The notes: generated by a model not told the origin, from the letters alone. DNA of 64,000 bases from JAFMJV01 sp034436555 (GCA_034436555.1 DAOTUU010000055.1:62001-126000); one strand, 5' to 3'; counted from the stretch's first letter, positions 1-8,202 are shown. A program made the numbers and translations.

Positions 1-1713
1 GCCCGCGCGCAGGAGGTGATCCGGGGTGCCGGTCCGGAGGAGGCCCGGAGTCGCGCCGTCGCGCTCACGGCACTGGGCCGGACGGACGCGTTCTCGCGTG
101 ACGCGTCGGCGATGACGAGGGCGGCCGACCACCTGGTGGAGGCGGCGGCGCTCCTGCGACCCCTGGGCGAGCCGGATCTGCTCCGGACCACGCTCCAGGT
201 CCTGGGCTACGGCATCCACTTCGCGCGCGGCGACCTGGACGCGGCCGTCGTGGTGCTGCGCGAGGCCGCGGACCTCGATGCGGGTGCGATCCGCACGCGC
301 GCCGGCATCCAGACGTTCCTCGCCGACGCGCTCGTGGCCGCTGGTCGCCTGGGCGACGCGGAAGCCGTGCTGCGCGAGGTGCTGGGCGTCGCGCGCCGCC
401 TGCGTGACCAGCGTCTGCTCGCCTATCACGCGTGGATGCGCGCCTCGATCGAGTCACGGCGCGGGGAGGCCTCCGCGGTGGAGGCGTGGCTGGCCGAGGC
501 GGAGCGCCACCCGGGCGACTGGTTCGGGCACCCCACCGGAATCGAGTTCCTGGCCGACGCCACCGACCATCTCGCGCGCGTGGGCCTGGATGTGGAGGCG
601 CACCGGTACCTGCGCCGGGTGGAGGCCCGCTGCGCGGCGGACGGACGGCCGGGCATCGACCAGATCGCGCTGGTTGCGCGCGCCATGGTGGGGGCGCGGG
701 CGGGTGATCCGGTCCAGGCTGAACGGGATCTCGTGGCATGCCTGGAGATCGAGCAGGTCGCACCGCGCGAGCACTGGCGCATCCACCTGCTGCGGGCGCT
801 CGCGGCGCTCCGCGGCGGTGATCCAGAGTCGGCGCGACGCCATGCACGCCGCGCGACCGGCATGGCTGCCGCGATGGGTCATCCGGGCCTGCCGCGCATC
901 CTGGAGGCCGCGGCCGTCGCACGCCTGGAGGGTGCCTCCGGGTCCATCGATGTGCCGGAGCCCGCCGGTGATGGCGCCGTCGCGGAGGCGACGGCCCGGA
1001 TCAGCGTCCGTGTGCTCGGTCGGTTCAGCGTCGCGCTCGACGGCAGTCCGGCTGACCTTCCCGACGGCAGACCCGCCCAGCTCGTGAAGCTGCTCGCCGT
1101 GGCCGGACGTCGTGTGCCGGTCGATGAGGCCGTGGAGACGCTGTGGCCGGACGTCGACCCGGACCTGGGTCGCCAGCGGCTGCGCAACGTCCTCGCCCGG
1201 ATCCGCGCCGCGTGTGGCGGCCTGGTGGTCCGGGAGGAGGAGACGCTCGGGCTCGATGCGACGGCGGAGGTGGACCTGGCGCGCTTCGAGGCGGCGGCGC
1301 GGGCGGCGCTCGCCGCCCCCGCCTCCTCCCAGGAGCCGCTTCTGCGCAGCGCCCTGTCGCGTCATGCCGGCGAGCTGCTCCCCGGCGACCGCTACGAGGA
1401 CTTCGCGGCTGCGGCGCGGGAGCGGGTGGCAGTTCGCCACGTGGCGCTGCTGGACAGACTGGCCATGGCGACCGCGGCGCGCGGCGATGTGGACGAGTCG
1501 CTGGGACTGCTGGAGGATGCCATCGCGGCCGAGCCGCTGGATGACCGTCGCTACCGCATGGCCATCGACATCGCCATCCGACACGGGCGGCGCGACCGTG
1601 CGATCCGACTCCTGGAGCGGGCCGTCGCGATGGACGCGGAGCTGGCTGGCGAGCCGTCCGAGGACCTGGTCGCGATCGCCCGGACGCTGGGGGTGCGTCC
1701 CGCCACCCGGTGA
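1..1713 (+). CDS. BTAD-domain (SARP/AfsR-like) transcriptional activator, 5' end outside window
   Basis: The frame is open to the first base, so the gene starts upstream; a GTG at 16 is only an internal candidate. The visible part is about 570 residues. The first ~320 are alanine/leucine/arginine-rich helical repeats of TPR type. About residues 330-420 form an OmpR-like winged helix (VRVLGRFSVALDG at its start, then VDEAVETLWPD and LRNVLARIRAA), and the last ~140 residues are the bacterial transcriptional activation (BTAD) repeat domain. Proteins with a C-terminal DNA-binding/BTAD unit usually carry a MalT-like AAA ATPase at the missing N-terminus; that part is inferred. Targets are unknown. 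It ends in a long repeat-rich gap and shows no coupling to the next gene. Confidence 0.75.
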   Translation, partial: ARAQEVIRGAGPEEARSRAVALTALGRTDAFSRDASAMTRAADHLVEAAALLRPLGEPDLLRTTLQVLGYGIHFARGDLDAAVVVLREAADLDAGAIRTRAGIQTFLADALVAAGRLGDAEAVLREVLGVARRLRDQRLLAYHAWMRASIESRRGEASAVEAWLAEAERHPGDWFGHPTGIEFLADATDHLARVGLDVEAHRYLRRVEARCAADGRPGIDQIALVARAMVGARAGDPVQAERDLVACLEIEQVAPREHWRIHLLRALAALRGGDPESARRHARRATGMAAAMGHPGLPRILEAAAVARLEGASGSIDVPEPAGDGAVAEATARISVRVLGRFSVALDGSPADLPDGRPAQLVKLLAVAGRRVPVDEAVETLWPDVDPDLGRQRLRNVLARIRAACGGLVVREEETLGLDATAEVDLARFEAAARAALAAPASSQEPLLRSALSRHAGELLPGDRYEDFAAAARERVAVRHVALLDRLAMATAARGDVDESLGLLEDAIAAEPLDDRRYRMAIDIAIRHGRRDRAIRLLERAVAMDAELAGEPSEDLVAIARTLGVRPATR

Positions 1714-1733
1714 CGACCGGGTCGTCACGGGCC

Positions 1734-1849
1734 GGGTGTGCGTGGTGGGCACGAGATGGGCCGGGTGTGCGTGCCACGCACGAGATGGGCCGGGCGTGCG
1801 TGGTGGGCACGAGATGGGCCGGGCGTGCGTGGTGGGCACGAGATGGGCC
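1734..1849 (+). repeat. four tandem 29-bp palindromic repeats (forward cluster, locus A)
   Basis: Four head-to-tail 29-bp units; the CACGAGATGGGCC box recurs at exact 29-bp steps (ATG at 1756, 1785, 1814, 1843). The second unit holds a perfect 15-bp palindrome, GTGCGTGCCACGCAC; the others have one arm changed to GTGGTGGGCAC. There are no spacers, so this is not CRISPR. Related units occur inverted at 2013-2070 and again in the gap at 9.3-9.6 kb. Confidence 0.85.
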
Positions 1850-2012
1850 GCAGAAGCGGGGCGCCGATGGCCTCCGTGGTCCGCCCTCCCCACCTCGGCG
1901 TGTCCCGGGCGCACGGATGGGTGTGACCCGCACGGACGTGCCTCCCACGCACGCTGTGCCGGGACGTGTTCCGGCCTCCCTGCGGACGAGTCGGCCGTGA
2001 CCCGCCGAACCC
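1850..2012. other. non-coding core between convergent 29-bp repeat clusters (locus A)
   Basis: About 163 bp without a convincing gene. It contains one more degenerate inverted unit around 1936-1953 (CGTGCCTCCCACGCACG). The size is close to the 156-bp core of locus B at 9361-9516, although I see little base identity between the two cores. Confidence 0.4.
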
Positions 2013-2070
2013 GTCGATTCTCGTGCCTCCCACGCCCGCCCGGCCCATCTCGTGCGTGGCACGCACGCCG
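2013..2070 (-). repeat. two inverted 29-bp repeats (reverse cluster, locus A)
   Basis: TCTCGTG boxes at 2019 and 2048 are exactly 29 bp apart. The second unit (GGCCCATCTCGTGCGTGG, then CACGCACG) is the near-exact reverse complement of the forward unit at 1763-1791; the first is degenerate. Confidence 0.75.
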
Positions 2071-2074
2071 CCTG

Positions 2075-2292
2075 CCCCGGACACGGCCCGCGGCCCGGCA
2101 CGGCCCGCGACCTGCCCCGGCACGGCCCGCGGCCCCGGCACGGCCCGCGACCTGCCCCGGACACGGCCCGCCGCCCGCCCCGGTACGGCCCGCGGCCCCG
2201 ACACGGCCTGATGCGACCCGCCCCCCGGCCCGCGGCCCCGGACACGGCCCGCGGCCCCGGCACGGCCTGATGCGACCCGCCCCCCGGCCCGT
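2075..2292 (+). repeat. degenerate GC-rich tandem array, about 18-22 bp units
   Basis: Roughly ten variants of CCCCGGMCACGGCCCGCGG follow one another, with a larger duplication: CACGGCCTGATGCGACCCG plus flank occurs at 2202 and again at 2261. Almost only C and G. It is open in several frames on both strands purely because of composition; I do not regard it as coding. Confidence 0.75.
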
Positions 2293-2328
2293 GCCCGAGC
2301 CTGGTACGCGCGTGGTACGGCGCACCAG

Positions 2329-2334
2329 CATCAT
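2329..2334 (+). promoter_or_regulatory. -10-like CATCAT, leaderless start for the 2341 gene
   Basis: CATCAT lies 6 nt before ATG 2341, the same spacing seen for many genes of this window. No clear -35 is visible. Confidence 0.35.
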
Positions 2335-2340
2335 GCCGCC

Positions 2341-2550
2341 ATGACCGTCTCGATCGTGCTCCGGCTCGCGCTCCCAGCCCTCCGCGAGGGTCGCCTCGCG
2401 GGTCACGTGGAGATCGTCGAGGATGGCACGCGCCTCGTGGTACGCGACGCCGACGAGCTGGTGGCGCTGGTGCGCCATCACGTGGGCGAGGCTGACTCCG
2501 ACCCGCGACCGCCTCGTCCCGCTCCGTCCTCACCGCCACCGGCCGCCTGA
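2341..2550 (+). CDS. small protein of unknown function (69 aa)
   Basis: Not recognised. The first ~50 residues read like a folded small protein (MTVSIVLRLALPALREGRL, then VEIVEDGTRLVVRDADEL), with hydrophobic strands alternating with charged turns; the last ~20 are a proline/serine/alanine tail. The ATG directly follows the GC-rich array and has a -10-like hexamer 6 nt upstream but no Shine-Dalgarno, so a leaderless transcript is likely. It precedes the aldehyde dehydrogenase by 104 bp. It could still be a chance ORF. Confidence 0.45.
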   Translation: MTVSIVLRLALPALREGRLAGHVEIVEDGTRLVVRDADELVALVRHHVGEADSDPRPPRPAPSSPPPAA

Positions 2551-2654
2551 ATCGCCCGTCCCGCCACGCTCAGGCGCGTGGACCCGCCCGACTCGGTACG
2601 CTGTGCGGGACGGCCATCGAGGTCGTCGGCGAGGCGCACGAGGTCGAGGGCGAG

Positions 2655-4130
2655 ATGCAGCACGTGGTCGAGCGGATCCAGGACCAGGCACTCATCGGCG
2701 GCGAATGGGTGCCGGCCGCCAGCGGAGCCACCATCGAGGTCCGCAACCCGTCCACGGACGCGCTCATCGCGAGCGTGCCGGACGGGGGCGCCACCGACGT
2801 GGCTCGGGCCATCGATGCGGCATCGTCGGCCCTTCCGGCCTGGCGTGCCCTCACCGGCATCGAGCGTTCCCGGGCGCTCCGCCGACTGTATGACCTGATG
2901 GTGCGCGACCAGGACCGCCTCGCCGCGATCATGACCCTGGAGCTGGGCAAGCCGTTCCCGGAGGCGCGCGGCGAGGTGATGTACGCCGCGGGCTTCATCG
3001 AGTGGAGCGCGGAGGAGGCCAAGCGGATCTACGGCGAGACGGTCCAGGCGTTCGTGCCCGACAAGCGACTGCTCGTGCTGCGCCAACCGATCGGTGTGAC
3101 CGCGTCCATCACGCCCTGGAACTTCCCCGCTGCCATGATCGCTCGGAAGATGGGCCCGGCGCTCGCCGCGGGCTGCACCATGATCGCCAAGCCCGCCAGC
3201 AAGACGCCGCTCACGGCGCTCGCGATGGGCGAGCTGGTGATGGAGGCGGGCATCCCGGCAGGGGTGTTCAACGTCATCCCCGGTCGCGCCAGGGAGATGG
3301 CGGAGGCGCTGCTGTCAGACGGTCGCGTCCGGGCGCTGTCCTTCACCGGGTCCACGGAGGTGGGCAAGCAGCTGATGGTCCTCGCCGCCCGCCACGTCAC
3401 GCGCCTCGGTCTGGAGCTGGGCGGCCATGCGCCGTTCCTCGTGTTCGACGACGCGAACCTCGATCTCGCGGTCGCCGGGGCGATCGGCAGCAAGTTCCGC
3501 AACGCCGGGCAGACCTGCATCTGCGCCAATCGGATCTTCGTCCAGTCAGGCATCCATGACCGGTTTGTGGAGGCGCTGGCGGCCAGGGCGGGCACGCTCA
3601 AGGTGGGTGACGGCTTCGACGAGGGCGTCGCAATCGGGCCGCTCGTGGACGACCGGGCGGTGGTCAAGGTGGAGGAGCACGTCGCGGATGCCCTCGCCCA
3701 CGGGGCGCGGGTCGCGGTCGGTGGTCACCGGGCGACCGTGGAGGGCGGACACGCGGACCGCTTCTATGCGCCGACGGTCCTTTCGGGGGTCGGCCGCGGG
3801 ATGCGCATCCTGGAGGAGGAGACGTTCGGGCCCGTGGCGCCGATCATCGGGTTCGACCGGGAGGCGGACGTCATCCGGATGGCGAACGACACGCCCTACG
3901 GCCTCGCGGCCTATCTGTACACGCGGGATGCGTCACGGCTCATCCGGGTCGCGGAGGCGCTGGACTACGGCATCATCGGTGCCAACGACGGGTTGCCTTC
4001 CACTCCCCAGGCGCCGTTCGGCGGCTGGAAGGAGTCGGGTCTCGGCCGCGAGGGCGGCAAGTGGGGCCTCGACGAGTACCTCGAGACGAAGCTCGTCTCG
4101 TGGGGCCTGGAGCTCGCGGCAGAGGGCTGA
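2655..4130 (+). CDS. gabD: NAD(P)-dependent succinate-semialdehyde-type aldehyde dehydrogenase
   Basis: 491 residues, full length for the aldehyde dehydrogenase superfamily. Cofactor-site segment ITPWNFPAAMIARKMGPAL with KPASKTP near residue 175, the GSTEVGK nucleotide loop (about 233-239), catalytic base Glu in LELGGHAP (about 256), nucleophile Cys in NAGQTCICANR (about 289) and the EETFGPVAP motif (about 390). The motif spellings are those of the succinate-semialdehyde dehydrogenase branch, which oxidises succinate semialdehyde to succinate in GABA breakdown. Related semialdehydes (glutarate, 2-oxoglutarate) cannot be excluded. A GAGG-containing purine stretch precedes ATG 2655. No GABA transaminase is nearby, so the substrate source is unknown. 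The next gene is convergent. Confidence 0.85.
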   Translation: MQHVVERIQDQALIGGEWVPAASGATIEVRNPSTDALIASVPDGGATDVARAIDAASSALPAWRALTGIERSRALRRLYDLMVRDQDRLAAIMTLELGKPFPEARGEVMYAAGFIEWSAEEAKRIYGETVQAFVPDKRLLVLRQPIGVTASITPWNFPAAMIARKMGPALAAGCTMIAKPASKTPLTALAMGELVMEAGIPAGVFNVIPGRAREMAEALLSDGRVRALSFTGSTEVGKQLMVLAARHVTRLGLELGGHAPFLVFDDANLDLAVAGAIGSKFRNAGQTCICANRIFVQSGIHDRFVEALAARAGTLKVGDGFDEGVAIGPLVDDRAVVKVEEHVADALAHGARVAVGGHRATVEGGHADRFYAPTVLSGVGRGMRILEEETFGPVAPIIGFDREADVIRMANDTPYGLAAYLYTRDASRLIRVAEALDYGIIGANDGLPSTPQAPFGGWKESGLGREGGKWGLDEYLETKLVSWGLELAAEG

Positions 4131-4151
4131 ACCAAGGCGCGCGAGGGGACG

Positions 4152-5477
4152 TCAGTCGGCCATCCGAGCCGTCGCCGCTTCCGCGGCCTCCCGCTCCCCC
4201 TCGGCCTCCCGCTCCCCCTCGGCCTCCGCGGCCGCGATCGCCTCGTCGGTGACGATCCGGCGCGCCACGACCAGGCCGAGCGTGGCCACGCCCGCCAGCA
4301 GGAACACGGCCTGGAGCCCCAGCCACTCGCCGATCAGGCCGCCCAGCAAGGCCCCGATCGGCTGGCTGCCCCATGCCAGGAGCCGATAGCTCGCGTTCAC
4401 GCGGCCCAGCAGATGGTCGGGCACGATGCGCTGGCGCAGCGAGACCGTGACCACGTTCCAGAGCACGACGCCGAACCCGGACAGGGCGAAGGACGCGCCG
4501 ATCAGCCACGCGTTCGCTGTCAGGCCGGGGACCGCCAGCATCGCGCCCGTGAGCACGACCGCCAGGAGCAGCAGCCGTTCCCGACCCAGTCGGGACTCCA
4601 CGCGGGCCACCAGCAGCGAGCCTGCCAGGCTGCCGATCGCGAGTGCGGTCATGAGCACGCCGAAGCCGACCCCATCGAGGCCCATCGGCCCCGGCGCCAC
4701 GGCGTACAGCACGAACACCGCGAACGCCGCCGACGACGCGAGGTTCATCACGCCGACCATCAGCGCGAGCGTCCGCAGGAGCCGGTGGCGGAGGAGGTAG
4801 CGCAGCCCCTCCCGGATCTCGGCGATCACGCCGGGCCGCTTCGTGACCCCGGGCGGCAGTGGCGCCGGCTCGGGCTTGAATGAGCCGCGCAGCAGGAACA
4901 GCGCGAGCGCGGCGAACAGGAACGCGGCCGAGGATCCCGCGAAGGCCAGCGCCACCGACACCGCCGCGAGGAGCCCGCCCAGCGGCGGCCCCACGAACTG
5001 GTTGGCGATCATCTCCACCGCGTACAGCCGCCCGTTGGCGACGCTCAGCCGGTCGCGCTCCACGATCGAGGGCATCACCGACTGCGCCGCGGTGTCGAAC
5101 AGGGTCTCGCCCACGCCCAGCACGAAGGCGGCGACGTAGAGCAGCGGCAGGATCAGCGTGCCGGTGGCGGCGCCGACGCCCAGGAGCAGCGCCACGACCG
5201 TCCGCAGGAGCGCCACCGCGATCATCGTCCGGCGGCGGTCGAGCCGGTCGGCCAGGGCGCCCGCGAAGAGCACGAACACGAGCCACGGCAGCCGGCCCGC
5301 GATGGCCACGCCCGCGATCGCGGCAGGGGAGTCGGTGAGCGACACCGCGAGCAGCGGGAACGCGATCCAGAAGACGCCGTCCGCCAGGTTGGATGCGGCG
5401 GACGCCGACCAGAGCCGCCAGTAGTTCGTGGGCAGGCCGCCGATCAGCCGGCCGGTCCGCCCCGTCGTCACGTCCAC
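4152..5477 (-). CDS. MFS transporter, MFS_3/enterobactin-exporter type
   Basis: Chosen start GTG 5477 gives 441 residues; an in-frame extension upstream to 5828 is compositional. Twelve hydrophobic segments. The loop between helices 2 and 3 has the MFS signature GALADRLDRRRT, and the protein begins NYWRLWSASAASNLADG, as in drug- and siderophore-exporting members of the DHA3 group. The C-terminus is a short charged repeat, EAEGERE twice, from a duplicated 18-bp stretch. Convergent with the aldehyde dehydrogenase (21 bp between stops) and divergent from the 5611 dehydrogenase. The transported compound cannot be read from the sequence. Confidence 0.8.
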   Translation of the reverse strand: MDVTTGRTGRLIGGLPTNYWRLWSASAASNLADGVFWIAFPLLAVSLTDSPAAIAGVAIAGRLPWLVFVLFAGALADRLDRRRTMIAVALLRTVVALLLGVGAATGTLILPLLYVAAFVLGVGETLFDTAAQSVMPSIVERDRLSVANGRLYAVEMIANQFVGPPLGGLLAAVSVALAFAGSSAAFLFAALALFLLRGSFKPEPAPLPPGVTKRPGVIAEIREGLRYLLRHRLLRTLALMVGVMNLASSAAFAVFVLYAVAPGPMGLDGVGFGVLMTALAIGSLAGSLLVARVESRLGRERLLLLAVVLTGAMLAVPGLTANAWLIGASFALSGFGVVLWNVVTVSLRQRIVPDHLLGRVNASYRLLAWGSQPIGALLGGLIGEWLGLQAVFLLAGVATLGLVVARRIVTDEAIAAAEAEGEREAEGEREAAEAATARMAD

Positions 5478-5527
5478 GTGCGCAGGGTAGGGCGCTGGGC
5501 GCGCTTCGTCCCGCGCTCGCCGCGAGG

Positions 5528-5548
5528 TATCATCCCGGCAACGTTTCC
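5528..5548 (+). promoter_or_regulatory. -10 box TATCAT with LacI-type operator GGCAACGTTTCC
   Basis: TATCAT at 5528-5533 is followed 3 nt later by the near-palindrome GGCAACGTTTCC (5537-5548, one mismatch between arms), which would cover the transcription start of the 5611 gene. The operator matches those at 39448, 48867, 47663 and 50102, and the CG-centred form is typical for LacI-family repressors. Confidence 0.6.
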
Positions 5549-5610
5549 ACCCCGGCCATCCGTGCCGCGGGACGCCGCGCACGCGGCAGGGACGCCAGGA
5601 GGAGAACCTG

Positions 5611-6699
5611 ATGGCCAAGCTGCGCGTGGGTGTGATCGGTGCCGGGTCCTGGACGGTCTCGTCGCACCTGCCCAACCTCGTCCGACGGCGGGACGCCGGC
5701 GAGGTCGAGTTCACGATCATCAACCGCCGCAACCCGGAGCTGCTGGGCAAGCTCAAGGACAAGTTCGGCTTCCAGAAGGCGACCACCGACTGGCAGGAGG
5801 TCATCGCGGAACGACCGGACGTGGTCATCGTGGGCAGCCCCCCGGGATATCACTTCGCGCAGGCGAAGGCCGCCCTGGAGGCGGGCGCCACGGTGATGTG
5901 CGAGAAGCCCTTCACGATCGACCCCGCGGACGCCTGGGAGCTGGATGCCACGGTCAGGCGGACGGGCCGGGACCTGTTCGTCTCGTACGGCTGGAACTAC
6001 CGCCCCATGGTCATCCAGGCGCACCGGCTGATGCACGAGGACGGCGGCATCGGCGAGATCGAGCACGTGTCCATGCACATGGACTCGGTGACGCGGGAGC
6101 TGTTGTCGGAGACCGGCGACTACCCGGGTGCCGACCCCGAGGCGATCCCCCAGCCCGACACCTGGAGCAGGCCCGAGACCTCAGGCGGCGGCTACGGCCA
6201 GGCCCAGCTGACCCACCTGCTGGGCGTCGCCCTGTGGCTGACCGACCTGCGCGGCAAGCAGGCGTTCGCGATGATGACGGCACCCCTGGGTGCCAAGGTG
6301 GAGCTCCACGACGCGGTGACGCTGCGCTTCACGAACGGCGCGATCGGGGTCATGGGCGGCGCATCCGGGCACCTCGGGTCGGCGGACAACCGCCACGCCG
6401 TGGAGCTGCGCGCGATGGGCAGCACGGGCCAGTTCCACCTGGACCTGCGCGACAACGTGCTGTGGCGCTACCGCGCGGGCGGCGACGAGGTGCGGGTGCC
6501 GCTGGAGTCGGACGCGGGCCTGTACAACTGCCAGGGCCCCGTGGACGCGGCCGTGGACGCCGCGCTGGGCAAGAAGCCGTCCAACAACTCGCCCGCCGAG
6601 CTGGGCGCGCGGACGGTCGAGATCCTCGACGCGTCGTACCGCTCGGCGGCCAGCGGCGTGTTGGAGACCGTCAAGACGCTCGACCGCTCGCCGGCCTGA
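5611..6699 (+). CDS. Gfo/Idh/MocA-family NAD(P)-dependent sugar dehydrogenase
   Basis: 362 residues. N-terminal Rossmann fold with GVIGAGSWTVSSHLP (residues 6-20) and the family motif CEKPFTIDPADAW (about 97-109); the C-terminal alpha/beta domain begins near residue 125. The start has a strong AGGAGG. Family members oxidise or epimerise hydroxyls of sugars, inositols and amino sugars. The operator at 5537-5548 suggests it belongs to the carbohydrate regulon encoded 34-45 kb away. A close paralogue lies at 29882-30982 (same start motif and same TTDW and EKPF motifs). The specific substrate is unknown. Confidence 0.85.
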   Translation: MAKLRVGVIGAGSWTVSSHLPNLVRRRDAGEVEFTIINRRNPELLGKLKDKFGFQKATTDWQEVIAERPDVVIVGSPPGYHFAQAKAALEAGATVMCEKPFTIDPADAWELDATVRRTGRDLFVSYGWNYRPMVIQAHRLMHEDGGIGEIEHVSMHMDSVTRELLSETGDYPGADPEAIPQPDTWSRPETSGGGYGQAQLTHLLGVALWLTDLRGKQAFAMMTAPLGAKVELHDAVTLRFTNGAIGVMGGASGHLGSADNRHAVELRAMGSTGQFHLDLRDNVLWRYRAGGDEVRVPLESDAGLYNCQGPVDAAVDAALGKKPSNNSPAELGARTVEILDASYRSAASGVLETVKTLDRSPA

Positions 6700-6744
6700 T
6701 CCCGGGGGTCCGCGCGGGCGAATCGGCAGCGGGCTCCTCCACGC

Positions 6745-7467
6745 TCAGGCCACCGCGAACAGCTCGTTCGTGGCGCCATCGACACGCACGGGACGGGCGC
6801 GACCGTCGCCGCCCAGGGCGGTCCACTCCAGCCAGTCGGTCGCGTCGAACACGATGTATCCGGGCTCCATCCGGTCGACCGCGATGGCACCGGCCGGGGC
6901 GACCCGGGTCGGCAGCAGGATCGGCCCGGCATCGACCTGCCACGCGTCCCGGTCGTTGGACACGTTGATGGTCGTGACGGGATACTCCAGCGTTACCCAC
7001 GCCTCGCCCAGCATGAAGCGCGAGCGGCCCACGATGCGCACGCCGTCCAGGGTCGCGCGCCGGATGGCGTCGTAGCCCACGAGCGCCTCCGCCCGGCCCA
7101 GCGGCGCCAGCTTGACGCGCAGCTCCAGCATCGTCGCGGGCACCCCGGAATGCGTCGGCATCTGGGCGCCCAGCGCGATCGAGGTGCGCGTCTCGGCCGC
7201 GTCCAGCACCGTGCGGCGCAGGAACGCCACCTCCTGGTCGTGGATGACGATCGCCGTGAACTGCGCGACCGGCTCCTGGATCAGCCCGCGATCCGCGTAC
7301 ATCGTCTCGGCGATGCAGGGATGCGACAGGTACGCCACGACCGGCGCCTCGCCGTCCCGCTCCACCCGACAGGAGGCTGCCAGCTGCATCCGGGGCGTGT
7401 GGTCGAACGTGCTGGTGGTCCGGAAGAAGAAGGCGCTGTGCAGCAGGTCGACGGATACGCTGGACAC
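6745..7467 (-). CDS. unknown protein (240 aa)
   Basis: GTG 7467 is preferred because GGAG lies just upstream on the minus strand; longer in-frame extensions run over the antitoxin operator. No family recognised. It is a soluble, mixed alpha/beta-looking protein without signal peptide or membrane segment. Visible stretches include HSAFFFRTTSTFDHTPRM near the start, TMLELRVKLAPLGRAEALVG in the middle, and VFDATDWLEWTALGG near the end. Divergent from the AbrB antitoxin, and its upstream region overlaps that promoter, so the two may be expressed in opposition. Confidence 0.6.
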   Translation of the reverse strand: MSSVSVDLLHSAFFFRTTSTFDHTPRMQLAASCRVERDGEAPVVAYLSHPCIAETMYADRGLIQEPVAQFTAIVIHDQEVAFLRRTVLDAAETRTSIALGAQMPTHSGVPATMLELRVKLAPLGRAEALVGYDAIRRATLDGVRIVGRSRFMLGEAWVTLEYPVTTINVSNDRDAWQVDAGPILLPTRVAPAGAIAVDRMEPGYIVFDATDWLEWTALGGDGRARPVRVDGATNELFAVA

Positions 7468-7493
7468 GGCAGCTCCGGCAGGGTGTGTCGACG

Positions 7494-7526
7494 GGTATGG
7501 ACCACGATACATACCATCAGGGTATG
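7494..7526 (+). promoter_or_regulatory. operator/promoter of the AbrB-VapC module
   Basis: GGTATG (7494-7499) and CATACC (7510-7515) form an inverted repeat, with a third GGTATG at 7521-7526 overlapping the start ATG. A -10-like TACCAT (7512-7517) lies 6 nt before ATG 7524. Such repeats over the promoter fit autorepression by the toxin-antitoxin complex. Confidence 0.55.
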
Positions 7527-7780
7527 CATGCAACCGTGGGTGAGCGCGGGCAGGTGACGATCCCCAAGGAACTCCGTGACCGGATGGGCATCCGACCCGG
7601 CCATCGGCTCGAGTTCGCGGAGGAAGATGGCCGCATCGTGATGCGCAAGCGCGATGCGGAGGACCGGGTCGCGCGGGTGTACGGGACCATGCCGGTGCCG
7701 GGCTGGGCGACGGACGCCATGATCGAGGCGCTGCGCGGGCCCGCGGACCTGCCCCCCCCGATCCCGCTCGAGCGCGGTGA
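7524..7780 (+). CDS. AbrB/MazE-fold antitoxin, probably frameshifted at a C tract
   Basis: Begins MHATVGERGQVTIPKELRD, the swapped-hairpin AbrB/SpoVT DNA-binding domain, followed by MGIRPGHRLEF. ATG 7524 is chosen because TACCAT sits 6 nt upstream; ATG 7497 and GTG 7485 are in frame. In the sequence as given the frame misses its natural stop and runs on to 8312 across the toxin gene. One additional C in the run of eight at 7752-7759 would give a tail PPPDPARAR and a TGA at 7778-7780 overlapping the toxin GTG (GTGA), the normal coupled layout. So this is either a sequencing/assembly error or a real slippage mutation. End coordinate assumes the corrected frame. Confidence 0.65.
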
Positions 7781-8202
7781 TCACGGCGGTCGACTCCAAC
7801 GTGCTCATCGACATCCTGACCGGGGACGCGAGCCACGGCCCACGGTCCGCGGACGCGTTGCGCCACGCTGCCGCGATGGGTCGGCTGGTCGCCTGCGCCG
7901 TGGTCTGGGCCGAGGTGACGTCGTGGTACCGGGACCGGGCAGCGATCGAGGGTGCGCTCGATGCGCTCGGCATCGCGTTCGACCCGCTGTCCGCGGACGC
8001 CGCGACCCGCGGCGGGCAGGCATGGGCGCGCTGCCGGGCCGGCGGGGGGCCGCGCGACCGCCTGGTGCCGGACTTCCTGGTCGGGGCGCACGCCGTCACC
8101 CAGGCGGATCGGCTCCTGACGCGCGATCGCGGGTTCTTCCGCCGCTACTTCGAGGAACTTCGCGTGGTGGACCCCGAGCACGGCCGCGAGACCCGCAGGT
8201 GA
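7777..8202 (+). CDS. VapC-type PIN-domain ribonuclease toxin
   Basis: 141 residues, typical PIN length. Acidic residues in the expected places: Asp6 in AVDSNVLIDIL, Glu in VWAEVTSW (about 48), Asp in VPDFLVGAHA (about 99) and Asp in LLTRDRGFF (about 117), which would bind the Mg2+ for RNA cleavage. GTG 7777 overlaps the restored antitoxin stop. It is the toxin partner of the AbrB-type antitoxin before it. Confidence 0.85.
   Translation: MITAVDSNVLIDILTGDASHGPRSADALRHAAAMGRLVACAVVWAEVTSWYRDRAAIEGALDALGIAFDPLSADAATRGGQAWARCRAGGGPRDRLVPDFLVGAHAVTQADRLLTRDRGFFRRYFEELRVVDPEHGRETRR

Noticed and set aside
1734..1849. CRISPR array (29-bp direct repeats)
   Set aside because: The repeats are contiguous without spacers, and there are no cas genes in the window.
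454..2481. 675-residue minus-strand ORF over the BTAD gene and repeats
   Set aside because: Low-complexity Arg/Pro/Gly product antisense to a recognisable protein; a shadow of high GC.
4152..5828. 558-residue MFS protein starting at 5828
   Set aside because: The extra N-terminus is antisense to the 5611 gene and its promoter; MFS homology begins after GTG 5477.
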